The notes beneath the pieces were generated by a model. It worked only from the letters and a program-made list of their open reading frames with translations. It had not been told where the DNA came from and searched no databases. From UBA11524 sp963590165 (GTDB lineage: Bacteria; Bacillota; Clostridia; Christensenellales; Aristaeellaceae), in the NCBI GenBank assembly GCA_963590165.1, contig CAVANO010000034.1:123958-187957 (forward strand): a DNA stretch of 64,000 nucleotides, given 5' to 3'. Shown piece after piece: positions 42,929-50,578 of this stretch. The position numbers and the translations under genes are program-made. Within the stretch, counting starts at the first letter, position 1. The number at the start of each line of letters is the position of its first letter.

Positions 42929-44413
42929 ATGTTTGATGCATTGGTGCAATGGGTTTCCAGTCAGGTATCGAGCCTGACCGACGCACTCGTCTATATCGCC
43001 ATTGCCGGCGTTACGCTGATCGGCGTGTTCAAATGCCTCATTCCCCTGCTGTCCACCACGCATGCGCTTCGCCGTGCCATTTCCATGCTCCAGCATGACG
43101 CAGGCTCGCGTCAGGGCACACCCGTCTGGCAGGAGAAGCGCTTCATGGGCAACCGCCTCAAGAACTGCTGGCTCCGTTTCCTGCAGAATGCCGAACAGCT
43201 CGACCGTCGCGGTCTGCCCTGCAATGTCGAGGACTACATCAACGATGATACCGTGACGCACGGTCCCGGCAACGCCCAGCTTGCCGACCTGATTCCCGGT
43301 CTGCTGACGTCTCTGGGCATTCTGGGCACGTTCATGGGCATGATGGACGGTCTCGGCGGACTTGACCTCACCAATGCCGACAAGATTATTGACAGCATTC
43401 CGACGCTGCTGACCGGCATGCAGTTCGCCTTCGGCACATCTGTCGCCGGCGTTACCTGCTCCATCTCTTTCAACATCATTAACCGCATCCTGCAAGGCTC
43501 GAGCTACCGCGCCATCGATGATTTCGTATCGAACTTCACGACGCTTGCCATGTCGCGTCCGCTCGACAACGATGTGCAGCTCATCTGCCAAAACCAGGAT
43601 TCCAACCATATGTTGTCGACGCTGACTGACACGCTGCCCGGTCAACTCGCCGGTGCAATGGAAATGTCTGTCCGAAACGCCATGCAGCCTGTTTCGCAGT
43701 CCCTCGACAACTTTCTGCTTGCCTCAACGCGTGCGCAGGTCGACGGCGTCGGGCGAATTGTCAACAGCTTCGTCCAGCAGATGAACGCGACACTATCCGA
43801 CCACCTACTGACGCTCGGTCGTACAATGACGGAAATCAACCAGCAGCAGCAAGCCAGCATGGAGCAGGTCGAGCGCTCACTGAAGGCAGCCGAAGCTATC
43901 GATACGAATATTGCCCAGCTCCACGAAGTGACGAACGATGTTATCAGCCACTTCGAGCAGTACATCAAGGAACTGAGTGCCGCCAGAAGCCGTGATGAAG
44001 GCTTCGAGCGCAGCGCCGCCGAGCTGATGGAAAATCTCGGAAAAGTCAGCAATCAGCAGCTTTCCGCGCTCAACCGCATTCAATCGGAGCAGGAGCAGCT
44101 CATCCGCACGTCCGAGCACTTCACCAGCCACAGTCAGGGCGTTTCCGATGCGATGAAGCAGTCCGCTGCTGAGCTTTCCGCCGGCTGTCAGAGTTTCACG
44201 CAGAACGTCGTCAGCGGACTGAGCCAGTCGCTGGGCATGTTCGATGCCAGTATGCATTCGCTGATGACCATGATGTCCGAAACGACCGACAAACTCAGCG
44301 GTGCCGAAAGCGCTGACATGACACGCCAAACTGCCGAAACACAGCGCCTGCTTACTGCTCTGACCGAATCCATCAATCAGGCGACTGCCGCTCTCCGCCA
44401 GAAGGAGGGGTGA
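42929..44413 (+). CDS. MotA/TolQ/ExbB-type proton channel protein with long coiled tail (ZorA-like)
   Basis: 494 residues. Three membrane segments are visible: about 17-40, 119-139 (ADLIPGLLTSLGILGTFMGMM, which fits the MotA/TolQ core LxxLGxLGTxxG) and 159-184 (PTLLTGMQFAFGTSVAGVTCSI). Residues about 200-494 form a long Gln/Ser/Glu-rich cytoplasmic tail, largely helical and probably coiled-coil. That combination of a MotA-type channel plus a long intracellular tail is the layout of ZorA of Zorya defence systems and not of flagellar MotA. AGGAGG precedes the ATG. No flagellar or tol genes are nearby. It forms an operon with the MotB-like gene, whose start lies 2 bases after this stop. Confidence 0.85.
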   Translation: MFDALVQWVSSQVSSLTDALVYIAIAGVTLIGVFKCLIPLLSTTHALRRAISMLQHDAGSRQGTPVWQEKRFMGNRLKNCWLRFLQNAEQLDRRGLPCNVEDYINDDTVTHGPGNAQLADLIPGLLTSLGILGTFMGMMDGLGGLDLTNADKIIDSIPTLLTGMQFAFGTSVAGVTCSISFNIINRILQGSSYRAIDDFVSNFTTLAMSRPLDNDVQLICQNQDSNHMLSTLTDTLPGQLAGAMEMSVRNAMQPVSQSLDNFLLASTRAQVDGVGRIVNSFVQQMNATLSDHLLTLGRTMTEINQQQQASMEQVERSLKAAEAIDTNIAQLHEVTNDVISHFEQYIKELSAARSRDEGFERSAAELMENLGKVSNQQLSALNRIQSEQEQLIRTSEHFTSHSQGVSDAMKQSAAELSAGCQSFTQNVVSGLSQSLGMFDASMHSLMTMMSETTDKLSGAESADMTRQTAETQRLLTALTESINQATAALRQKEG

Positions 44414-44415
44414 CC

Positions 44416-45459
44416 ATGGCTCGCATCCGCAACCGGCGCGCAGCCCGAACCAGCAACAGCGGTGCAAGTTGGATCAGCTACTCTGACATGATGGCGGCGC
44501 TTCTGCTTGTATTCGTGCTGATTCTCAGCGTCAGTCTGTACCGCTATTTCAACATGTTAGAAACGAAAACTGCCGAGCTGGACGCAAAGCAGCAAATCGT
44601 CAGTGCTCAGCAGGTCACGCTCGATGAACAGACGCTGCAGCTTGCCTCGCAACAGGTCACACTGGACAAGCAGGCAAGCGAAATTGCCGTCATTCAGATA
44701 CAGCTCGATGAGCAGGCAACAGAGCTGGAAAACGCCTACATCGTTTTGTCCGACAAGCAGGCAGAGCTCGAGCAGGCACAGACTGACCTTGCTGACCGCG
44801 AGGCGAAGCTGATTATCCTACAAAGCGACCTGAGCAGCAAAGAAATTGCGCTGCAGGCGGCAAACGAGGTGCTCGAAAACCAGCAGGCAGCCATCTCCGC
44901 GCAGGCAGAAAAGATTGAAGCAGTCATCGGCATCCGCCCGAAAATCATCAGCGCACTTTCCTCCGCGCTGTCCAGCGCCAACCTCCGCGCAAATGTTGAC
45001 AGCAAGACGGGCGACATCGTGCTGGACAGTTCTGTACTGTTCGATACTGGTAGCTATGAAATCCGCCCCGAGGGTAAGGCGCTACTGAGTACCTTCGTGC
45101 CGATTTACCTGAACGTGCTGCTTCAAGATGAATACAGTGACTACCTCGGCGAAATCATCATTGAGGGGCACACTGACTCCACCGGCGAGTATTTCAACAA
45201 CCTGAAGCTTAGCCAAAACCGTGCGCTCGCCGTCGCCGAATACATCCTGCAAATGCCGTCGCTGACAAGTAAGCAGCTTGAGCTGCTCAAAGGTGGTTTG
45301 CTGACCGTCACCGGTCGCGGCGAATCAGTGCTCGTGTACGATGAAAACGGAAACGAGGATGCCGATGCCTCGCGTCGCGTGGAATTCCACTTCAGCCTGA
45401 AGGATTCGGAAATGATCGAGGAAATGAACCGCCTTCTTCAGCAAACCGAACAGGAGTAA
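44416..45459 (+). CDS. MotB/OmpA-type stator partner with long coiled-coil spacer (ZorB-like)
   Basis: 347 residues. A basic N-terminus is followed by one membrane helix (about 18-40) with the ion-carrying aspartate D24 in WISYSDMMAALLLVFVLIL, matching MotB and ZorB. Residues about 47-170 form a regular coiled coil (repeating AELDAKQQIVSAQQVTLDEQ-like units). Residues about 195-330 form an OmpA-like peptidoglycan-binding domain with GHTDSTGEYFNNLKLSQNRA (D254, R269). ATG 44416 is preferred over the GTG at 44410 because AAGGAGG is 7 bases before the ATG. It should pair with the preceding protein as a wall-anchored ion-driven motor unit. Confidence 0.87.
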   Translation: MARIRNRRAARTSNSGASWISYSDMMAALLLVFVLILSVSLYRYFNMLETKTAELDAKQQIVSAQQVTLDEQTLQLASQQVTLDKQASEIAVIQIQLDEQATELENAYIVLSDKQAELEQAQTDLADREAKLIILQSDLSSKEIALQAANEVLENQQAAISAQAEKIEAVIGIRPKIISALSSALSSANLRANVDSKTGDIVLDSSVLFDTGSYEIRPEGKALLSTFVPIYLNVLLQDEYSDYLGEIIIEGHTDSTGEYFNNLKLSQNRALAVAEYILQMPSLTSKQLELLKGGLLTVTGRGESVLVYDENGNEDADASRRVEFHFSLKDSEMIEEMNRLLQQTEQE

Positions 45460-45462
45460 CGC

Positions 45463-45945
45463 ATGAAGAAATTTGCCATAATTTGTATTATCCTGCTGTT
45501 GCTGACTTCCATCGGTGTCGGTGCCATGTACATGACGTCCAATGTGACCGTCATTGCACAGGGTATTACCGCCGTTGAGGCATCAAACAATGAGGCGCTG
45601 TTCACCGAATTGGCGGCGCAGGTTCACACAGGTGCAGTCGTTGGCACATCGTTCGTGACCGCGCAGGAACTGTCCTCCGCGGATGATTACGTTTTCTACA
45701 CTTACACGTTCCGGCTGGAAAACAACACAGCGCTGCCGGCTGAAATGCTCGAGGTGCAGATTACGCCCATGAGCGGCGATGTGCTGCAGACCGGTAGCGA
45801 CCACGTGCTCGTCCTCTCCGCCCACAGCATCGGCGACATCACCGCAACCTTGTTGACGGAAAAGTCCATGCATTCCGTCCGCGAGGTCAACATCACCTAT
45901 TACATGTGGGGCATTCCGTTCACCATCCGCACGACTGTGCAATAA
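45463..45945 (+). CDS. Membrane-anchored extracytoplasmic protein, third gene of stator operon
   Basis: 160 residues. One N-terminal hydrophobic anchor (about 4-24, FAIICIILLLLTSIGVGAMYM) is followed by an extracytoplasmic domain rich in Thr, Val and aromatic beta-strand patterns (YVFYTYTFRLENNTALPAEML), ending IPFTIRTTVQ. I do not recognise the family; it looks like a small beta-sandwich. It begins 3 bases after the stop of the MotB/ZorB-like gene and is followed by a terminator, so it belongs to the same operon. A structural or sensing partner of the motor is an inference from position only. Confidence 0.72.
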   Translation: MKKFAIICIILLLLTSIGVGAMYMTSNVTVIAQGITAVEASNNEALFTELAAQVHTGAVVGTSFVTAQELSSADDYVFYTYTFRLENNTALPAEMLEVQITPMSGDVLQTGSDHVLVLSAHSIGDITATLLTEKSMHSVREVNITYYMWGIPFTIRTTVQ

Positions 45946-45959
45946 ATCAGCAATCAATA

Positions 45960-45999
45960 AAGCCGCGCAATCCAGAGCAATCCGGATTGCGCGGCTTCT
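45960..45999. terminator. Bidirectional terminator after the stator operon
   Basis: Perfect 14-base-pair stem AAGCCGCGCAATCC (45960-45973) with GGATTGCGCGGCTT (45984-45997), between convergent genes. Confidence 0.88.
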
Positions 46000-46008
46000 T
46001 GATTCAGG

Positions 46009-47178
46009 TTAGCCGTTTGAACCGTTGTCATCAGGGAGCGACACGGTCAGGTCTTCCAGCGGTACAAAACCACGGATGGTCTTGCCCTGCGAGGTTATCG
46101 TCTCGATGTACGCCCAGTCGCTACCGAGGTGCCCGAGGTATGTCACGCTCGTGCCTTGGCTGAGTCTCATGACGGCGTCGCAGGAATTCAGTGGGTCATC
46201 CGTCAGCGCTGTCGCGTTGGTGACGGTCGCGTCGTAATTCGCCCACCTGTTGCGGACGTTCACGTTGGACTTATCCTTCAGTGCATCTGCCGTGATATAG
46301 CCGATGCGGTACTGCTTGCTGGAGATAGCGTATTGCACCATCAGGTAGCCATTTTCCTCGCAAAGAACCTGCACCCAGTCGTTTGTGGAGAGCAATGCCT
46401 TGCCGTTTGCGGCACGGTAGCTGTCCTCAGACGGCGCAGAATAAACGGCGTACTGCTTGCCAGCAGGCAGTGAAGCGTATTCGGACGTTTCAATCGCGTA
46501 TTCACCCGTAACATCGCCCAGCGCTGCACCATTCGGCACGGTTGGCGGATTTGTGAGCTTTTCGCGTGCCTTCGCGACGGTTTTCGGAAAACGGCTCATG
46601 CTGAACTGCGCCATGGACGTTTCCACAACGCCGCTAACGGTCGTTTTCGTCAGTTTTCCGGACGATGCAACGACCTCGAAGGTCAGTCCGTTCTTCGCGA
46701 CATGCACAACGGTCGAATCACCATAAGTCAGTTGTGTCAGCTCCCAATGCTTGTTTTTCCGTGCGAACATCGCGGTATTGCCATCAGGATACGAAAGCAC
46801 GAAGCAGTGCTCCGTGGTGTAATAGATCATCGGCACCGCTTCATCGCCGGAACCGACTGCCGCCCAGTTGCGCATGGTGATTTTCCAGCTGTCCTTGACG
46901 GACGCTTTCTCCGCCATGACGAGCACGTTCGTCTTGCTCTGCGTGTTGCGCATGACCAGCAAGACGGCCTCGTAGCCATCGTTAGAATCCGCCGCGACTG
47001 CAAACGCCTTGCCTTCCGGCATCGACGACTGTGCCGCGATGGTGTAATGCGCCCACGACTTCACTGTGAACAGCTCCGCCACTGCATCCGGCAGCAAGCT
47101 GTCTGCCAAGCTCAATACCGGCAGCATTGCCGTCACCAGCATGAGCAGGAACACGAAGCCTTTGCGAATGTACCTCAT
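46009..47178 (-). CDS. Secreted protein with C-terminal SH3-type domains
   Basis: 389 residues with a signal peptide (about 1-26, ending LSLA before DSLLP). An N-terminal domain of unknown type covers about 30-205 (repeating beta-strand pattern, AFAVAADSNDGYEAVLLVMR). The C-terminal part has two SH3b-like units: about 225-300 (KQYAVYSAPSEDSYRAANGKA...WVQVLCEENGYLMVQY) and about 312-380 (LNSCDAVMRLSQGTSVTYLG...DWAYIE). Bacterial SH3 domains of this sort often bind cell wall. It converges on the stator operon and is divergent from nothing close. The substrate is unknown. Confidence 0.72.
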   Translation of the reverse strand: MRYIRKGFVFLLMLVTAMLPVLSLADSLLPDAVAELFTVKSWAHYTIAAQSSMPEGKAFAVAADSNDGYEAVLLVMRNTQSKTNVLVMAEKASVKDSWKITMRNWAAVGSGDEAVPMIYYTTEHCFVLSYPDGNTAMFARKNKHWELTQLTYGDSTVVHVAKNGLTFEVVASSGKLTKTTVSGVVETSMAQFSMSRFPKTVAKAREKLTNPPTVPNGAALGDVTGEYAIETSEYASLPAGKQYAVYSAPSEDSYRAANGKALLSTNDWVQVLCEENGYLMVQYAISSKQYRIGYITADALKDKSNVNVRNRWANYDATVTNATALTDDPLNSCDAVMRLSQGTSVTYLGHLGSDWAYIETITSQGKTIRGFVPLEDLTVSLPDDNGSNG

Positions 47179-47356
47179 TTTGCATCCTTCTTTCCGCCAC
47201 TTTCGCAGCCTTCACCAATAGAACGATGCAGTCGGTCGCTTTCATCCCGTTGAAAGAAAATTGTTTTTTTGTGTGCAAGCTTTTATGCGCCTGACAGGTC
47301 GACAATTTACATATTCCTAACTTGTCAGAAAACTTGCATGCTTGTATACATCAAAA

Positions 47357-47389
47357 GCAGCAAGAGCGCTAAGAAGCAACTCTTGCTGC
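47357..47389 (-). terminator. Terminator of the peptidoglycan-binding protein gene
   Basis: GCAGCAAGAG (47357-47366) with CTCTTGCTGC (47380-47389). The minus-strand T-run after the stem is short (CTTTTGAT). Confidence 0.7.
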
Positions 47390-47396
47390 CAGAGAG

Positions 47397-48977
47397 TTAG
47401 AGATCTGTACCGGACGTCGGCGGTTCCGAAGGAGTCGGCGTTGCCGTCGGTGCTTCCGTCGGTGTTGCTGTAGGCGTTTCCGTAGGTGACTCGCTTGGTG
47501 TTGCTGTAGGCGTCTCGCTTGGCGTTGCTGTAGGCGTTTCCGTAGGTGTCTCACTCGGCGTAGCTGTAGGCGTTGCCGTCGGTGTTACTGAGGGTACCGG
47601 CGTGGGCACGAAAGCAGGATTCAGCGGTGCATTCTCGTCATAGAGCAGAATCAGTGTATCCGCATCTGCCTTGCCGGTGACGTCCTTTTCCTGATAGCCG
47701 CAGACCTGCTGGAACAGCTTGACTGCCTCGGTCGTGCGCTTGCCGTACACGCCATCAACTTCCTTGTCCTCATAGTTCTGTGTTGACGCGAAGTAACCTA
47801 AATCGTACAGGCGCTTCTGCATCAGCTTGACAGGCGTACCCTTGTCGCCCTCCTTCAATGGCTTGTACTGGTCATAAACAGGTGCTTTCTTGGAATAAAG
47901 CTTTTCCTGCATTGCGGGCGAAGCATACTTATGCTCGGAGTAGCCGATTGCAAATTGGAAGAGGTTGACCGCCAGTTGCGTATCGTCACCCCAGACACCA
48001 TCGACCTTGCCTACCGGATAGCCCAGAGCCTTCAAACGGTTCTGCAGCTTGCGAACTGCGGAGCCTTTGCTGCCATAGGTCAGACGCGTGTACTCAGATT
48101 CAGCCGTAGCAGTTGCAGCCGGTTTTTGCGTGGCAGTTGCGGTTGGCTTGACGGTCGGCGTTGCGGTCGGTTTCTGCGTGGGTGCAGTGGTTGCAGTTGT
48201 GGTCGGCTGAGATGTCACCGTTTCAAGCGTCGGTACACCGGTGCTTTCTGCTTCCACTGTCCATCCGAACGTTTCCGCCGGCGCATAGCGTATCAGTTTT
48301 CCATCCGCCACTGCAGCACGCTCAGTCACTGTCGAGGTTGCCGCATAGACCACTCCTTGCATCGTCACGCGGTTAACAACCAGCACGCTATGGTCTGCAC
48401 CAACGATGCAGATGGCCTCCGTGTTCGCCGTCATGCCAAGCACAGGCGTTTGAATATTCAGCACTGCGATAGACTTCGCCGTCTGTACATTCTCCGTGCG
48501 CTGCATAAGGGCAAGCGTGTTTGTCGTGTTCTGCGTCAGATAGAGCAGCTCGTCTGCATCCGTCAGCGACTGCTCATCAGCGAGATCACAGTACGCCAGC
48601 ACGTCGCTTGCAATCACATTGCCGGCGTTATCGCGCAGCACGCCGTCCGTTAGCGTATAATTCGACGCCGCCGTGACAGCCGTAATCTGCTCATCCGTCG
48701 GCTCATTCGACACAATCAGCGACTGTGAGCCGTCGAGCGCGATGCTCAACAGTTTGCCGTCCTGTGCGCGACAGTAGACGACCGTGTCAGTGATGGACAG
48801 AACATCCGCAATCGGATAACGCAGAACGCGAACCGTGCCAGTCGGATCCTGCAAATAGAGCTCATTACTGTCGCCCAAATAAGCGGTATAACCCAGATGC
48901 GTCATTGAAGGTTCTGCAAGCGCAACTGCCGCTGTGAGCAAAATCAGGCTAAGAAGCGCAGGAAGCAGCTTTTTCAT
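47397..48977 (-). CDS. Secreted protein with two peptidoglycan-binding domains and Thr/Pro-rich tail
   Basis: 526 residues. Signal peptide about 1-21 (ending AVALA). An N-terminal part (about 22-240) with repeated beta-strand units resembles a propeller-like or sensor domain (DGKLLSIALDGSQSLIVSN). A Thr/Pro/Ala-rich linker follows (about 255-305). Then come two PG_binding_1 domains: GSKGSAVRKLQNRLKALGYPVG...WGDDTQLAVNLFQFA and GDKGTPVKLMQKRLYDLGYF...YGKRTTEAVKLFQQ. The C-terminal tail of about 55 residues is built of TPTA/ETPT/TPSE tetrads. No LPXTG or membrane anchor is visible. ATG 48977 is chosen for GGAGG 7 bases upstream. Confidence 0.83.
   Translation of the reverse strand: MKKLLPALLSLILLTAAVALAEPSMTHLGYTAYLGDSNELYLQDPTGTVRVLRYPIADVLSITDTVVYCRAQDGKLLSIALDGSQSLIVSNEPTDEQITAVTAASNYTLTDGVLRDNAGNVIASDVLAYCDLADEQSLTDADELLYLTQNTTNTLALMQRTENVQTAKSIAVLNIQTPVLGMTANTEAICIVGADHSVLVVNRVTMQGVVYAATSTVTERAAVADGKLIRYAPAETFGWTVEAESTGVPTLETVTSQPTTTATTAPTQKPTATPTVKPTATATQKPAATATAESEYTRLTYGSKGSAVRKLQNRLKALGYPVGKVDGVWGDDTQLAVNLFQFAIGYSEHKYASPAMQEKLYSKKAPVYDQYKPLKEGDKGTPVKLMQKRLYDLGYFASTQNYEDKEVDGVYGKRTTEAVKLFQQVCGYQEKDVTGKADADTLILLYDENAPLNPAFVPTPVPSVTPTATPTATPSETPTETPTATPSETPTATPSESPTETPTATPTEAPTATPTPSEPPTSGTDL
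47410..47600. repeat. Array of degenerate 12-base units coding the Thr/Pro tail
   Basis: About fifteen 12-base units (for example GTTGCTGTAGGC, GTTTCCGTAGGT, GTCTCGCTTGGC on the plus strand), in frame with the C-terminal end of the gene, each coding a TxTP-like tetrad. Such arrays can expand or contract by slippage. Confidence 0.8.
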
Positions 48978-49088
48978 GTTCATTCCTCCTTGCCGGGACG
49001 CGCGCAGCTTGCGCCGCACACACCTTACATATATTAAACGAGCTTCCTGCCGTTTTTGTTCCCGAAAGCAAAAATTTTTATTGATGAT

Positions 49089-50291
49089 TTACTCCCCTAA
49101 GCGGATGATATTCGGTAGTGCAAGCGTCCATGCCGCCGTTCCGTCCATCTCGAACAGTGCCTGATTTTCCCACGCGCAACCACCGTACCACTCGCCCGCG
49201 TCCTGCGGATCATAGCCGCTTGCATAGCTGCTTGCCCAGCCTGAACCGTACTGTTCCCACAGAATGCGCTGTTCCTCCCACGTATCACCGGGCACCTTGA
49301 TCCACGCAGGCTCCCAGTAGAACACGCCCAACGCACCTGCTTCGGCTGCCGCCTGCACAGTTATCTTAAAGTCAGCCGCCTGACCGTCGCGGTCAACCGT
49401 CTGCTTCATGTCGCACCACTCGTTCGGCACGCTGTTCGGGTGCATATCGAGATTTTCGTTTGTGAAAGGATATGCCGTTTCCGCGATGATAACATCCTTG
49501 CCGAAATTTTCGCGGACATCCGCAATCAGTTCCTTAAGTGTATCAATGTTCCCGTGCCAATAGCTGTAATAGCTGTACGCCATCACATCAAAGTCAACCG
49601 CATCAATGCCCTCGCAGACCTCGCGAATATACTTTTTTGCATCAGACTGATTAATGTTGGTGAAGTGTACCACAACGAGCGCATCAGGCAGTACCGCGCG
49701 AACCGCCGCACTGCCAGCATTCATCAGCTGATTGCGCCCATTTGTGCTCCATTCGCCTGCAATGCCGCCGTTGATTTCGTTGCCGACCTGCACCATGGTC
49801 ACCTGCACACCAGTTTCCTTGATGCGCATCAATGCGCTGACCGTGAAAGCATAGAGGGCATCACACTTCTGCTCAAGTGTCATGCCAACCCACGCCTTCG
49901 GGCACATCTGCTTGCTCGGGTCGGCCCAGAAGTCGCTGTAATGGAAGTCTACCGCAAGCGCCAGTCCCGCCTGTTGGCAGCGTCTGGCAATTTCAACCGC
50001 GTTGCTAACATCGCAGTTACCGCCGCCGTAGCCCATTCCGTTCTCATCGAAGGGATCGTTCCATACGCGCACGCGCACGGTATCCCAGCCAGATTCCTTC
50101 AGTAACTGAAACAAATCCGTTTCCTCGCCTGCTGCATTCTTGTACACGACGCCGCTATTCTCCTCGCTTAGTGCTGTCGAGACATCCGCGCCGAATATGA
50201 AGGACGCAGGAATTGCTTCATTCTCCTCTGCGTATGCTAAGCAAACGAACATCAACATCAGCGCCAGCAAAAAAACAGTCACCCTCCTCAT
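49089..50291 (-). CDS. Secreted GH53 arabinogalactan endo-beta-1,4-galactanase
   Basis: 400 residues with a signal peptide (about 1-21, ending AYAEE). It is a glycoside hydrolase family 53 enzyme, which cuts beta-1,4-galactan side chains of pectin. Family features: FIFGADVSTALSEENSG, WDTVRVRVWNDP, LAVDFHYSDFWADPSKQ, the acid/base Glu in VQVGNEINGG, and the nucleophile Glu in VIIAETAYP. The C-terminus is close to the catalytic domain end, with no binding module. GGAGG precedes the ATG. Its own promoter lies upstream. Products would be galacto-oligosaccharides that feed the Leloir pathway (galT at 17555). Confidence 0.93.
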   Translation of the reverse strand: MRRVTVFLLALMLMFVCLAYAEENEAIPASFIFGADVSTALSEENSGVVYKNAAGEETDLFQLLKESGWDTVRVRVWNDPFDENGMGYGGGNCDVSNAVEIARRCQQAGLALAVDFHYSDFWADPSKQMCPKAWVGMTLEQKCDALYAFTVSALMRIKETGVQVTMVQVGNEINGGIAGEWSTNGRNQLMNAGSAAVRAVLPDALVVVHFTNINQSDAKKYIREVCEGIDAVDFDVMAYSYYSYWHGNIDTLKELIADVRENFGKDVIIAETAYPFTNENLDMHPNSVPNEWCDMKQTVDRDGQAADFKITVQAAAEAGALGVFYWEPAWIKVPGDTWEEQRILWEQYGSGWASSYASGYDPQDAGEWYGGCAWENQALFEMDGTAAWTLALPNIIRLGE

Positions 50292-50343
50292 GGTTAAGCC
50301 TCCTTTTAAATTAGTAAGAACTATGCTCCCTTTTCTCTATACC

Positions 50344-50372
50344 AGTATACCAAAGGAAACGTTGTTCGTCAA
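50344..50372 (-). promoter_or_regulatory. Promoter of the galactanase gene
   Basis: On the minus strand TTGACG (50372-50367), 17-base spacer, TATACT (50349-50344). It lies 53 bases before the GH53 start codon. Confidence 0.68.
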
Positions 50373-50452
50373 TCGAGAATCAAATAACATCCGCAATATA
50401 AATATGTAAATACTATCATGGACGAAAGCCGCGAAAAAAAGTGAAGTTCGTC

Positions 50453-50481
50453 TTGCAAGAAGGTTGAAAAAATAGTATAAT
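50453..50481 (+). promoter_or_regulatory. Promoter of ppdK
   Basis: TTGCAA (50453-50458), 17-base spacer, TATAAT (50476-50481), giving a leader of about 90 bases. The 287 bases between the divergent galactanase and ppdK hold only these two promoters. Confidence 0.75.
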
Positions 50482-50578
50482 CAAAAAGGATAGCTGTAGG
50501 AATGCGTGGATATACTCTGCGAAGGGTTATTTTCTATGTATTCTCTGATTCCGCATTACGAAAAAAGGAGTGTTTCCA

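Noticed and set aside
42929..45459. Flagellar MotAB stator
   Set aside because: The MotA-like protein has only three clear helices plus a ~300-residue tail, the MotB-like protein has a long coiled coil, and no flagellar gene is nearby.
42929..45945. Complete Zorya defence system
   Set aside because: No ZorC, ZorD helicase or ZorE nuclease gene is near; flanking genes are translation factors and secreted wall proteins.
47410..47600. CRISPR array
   Set aside because: The 12-base units are contiguous without spacers, in frame with a gene, and encode Thr/Pro tetrads.
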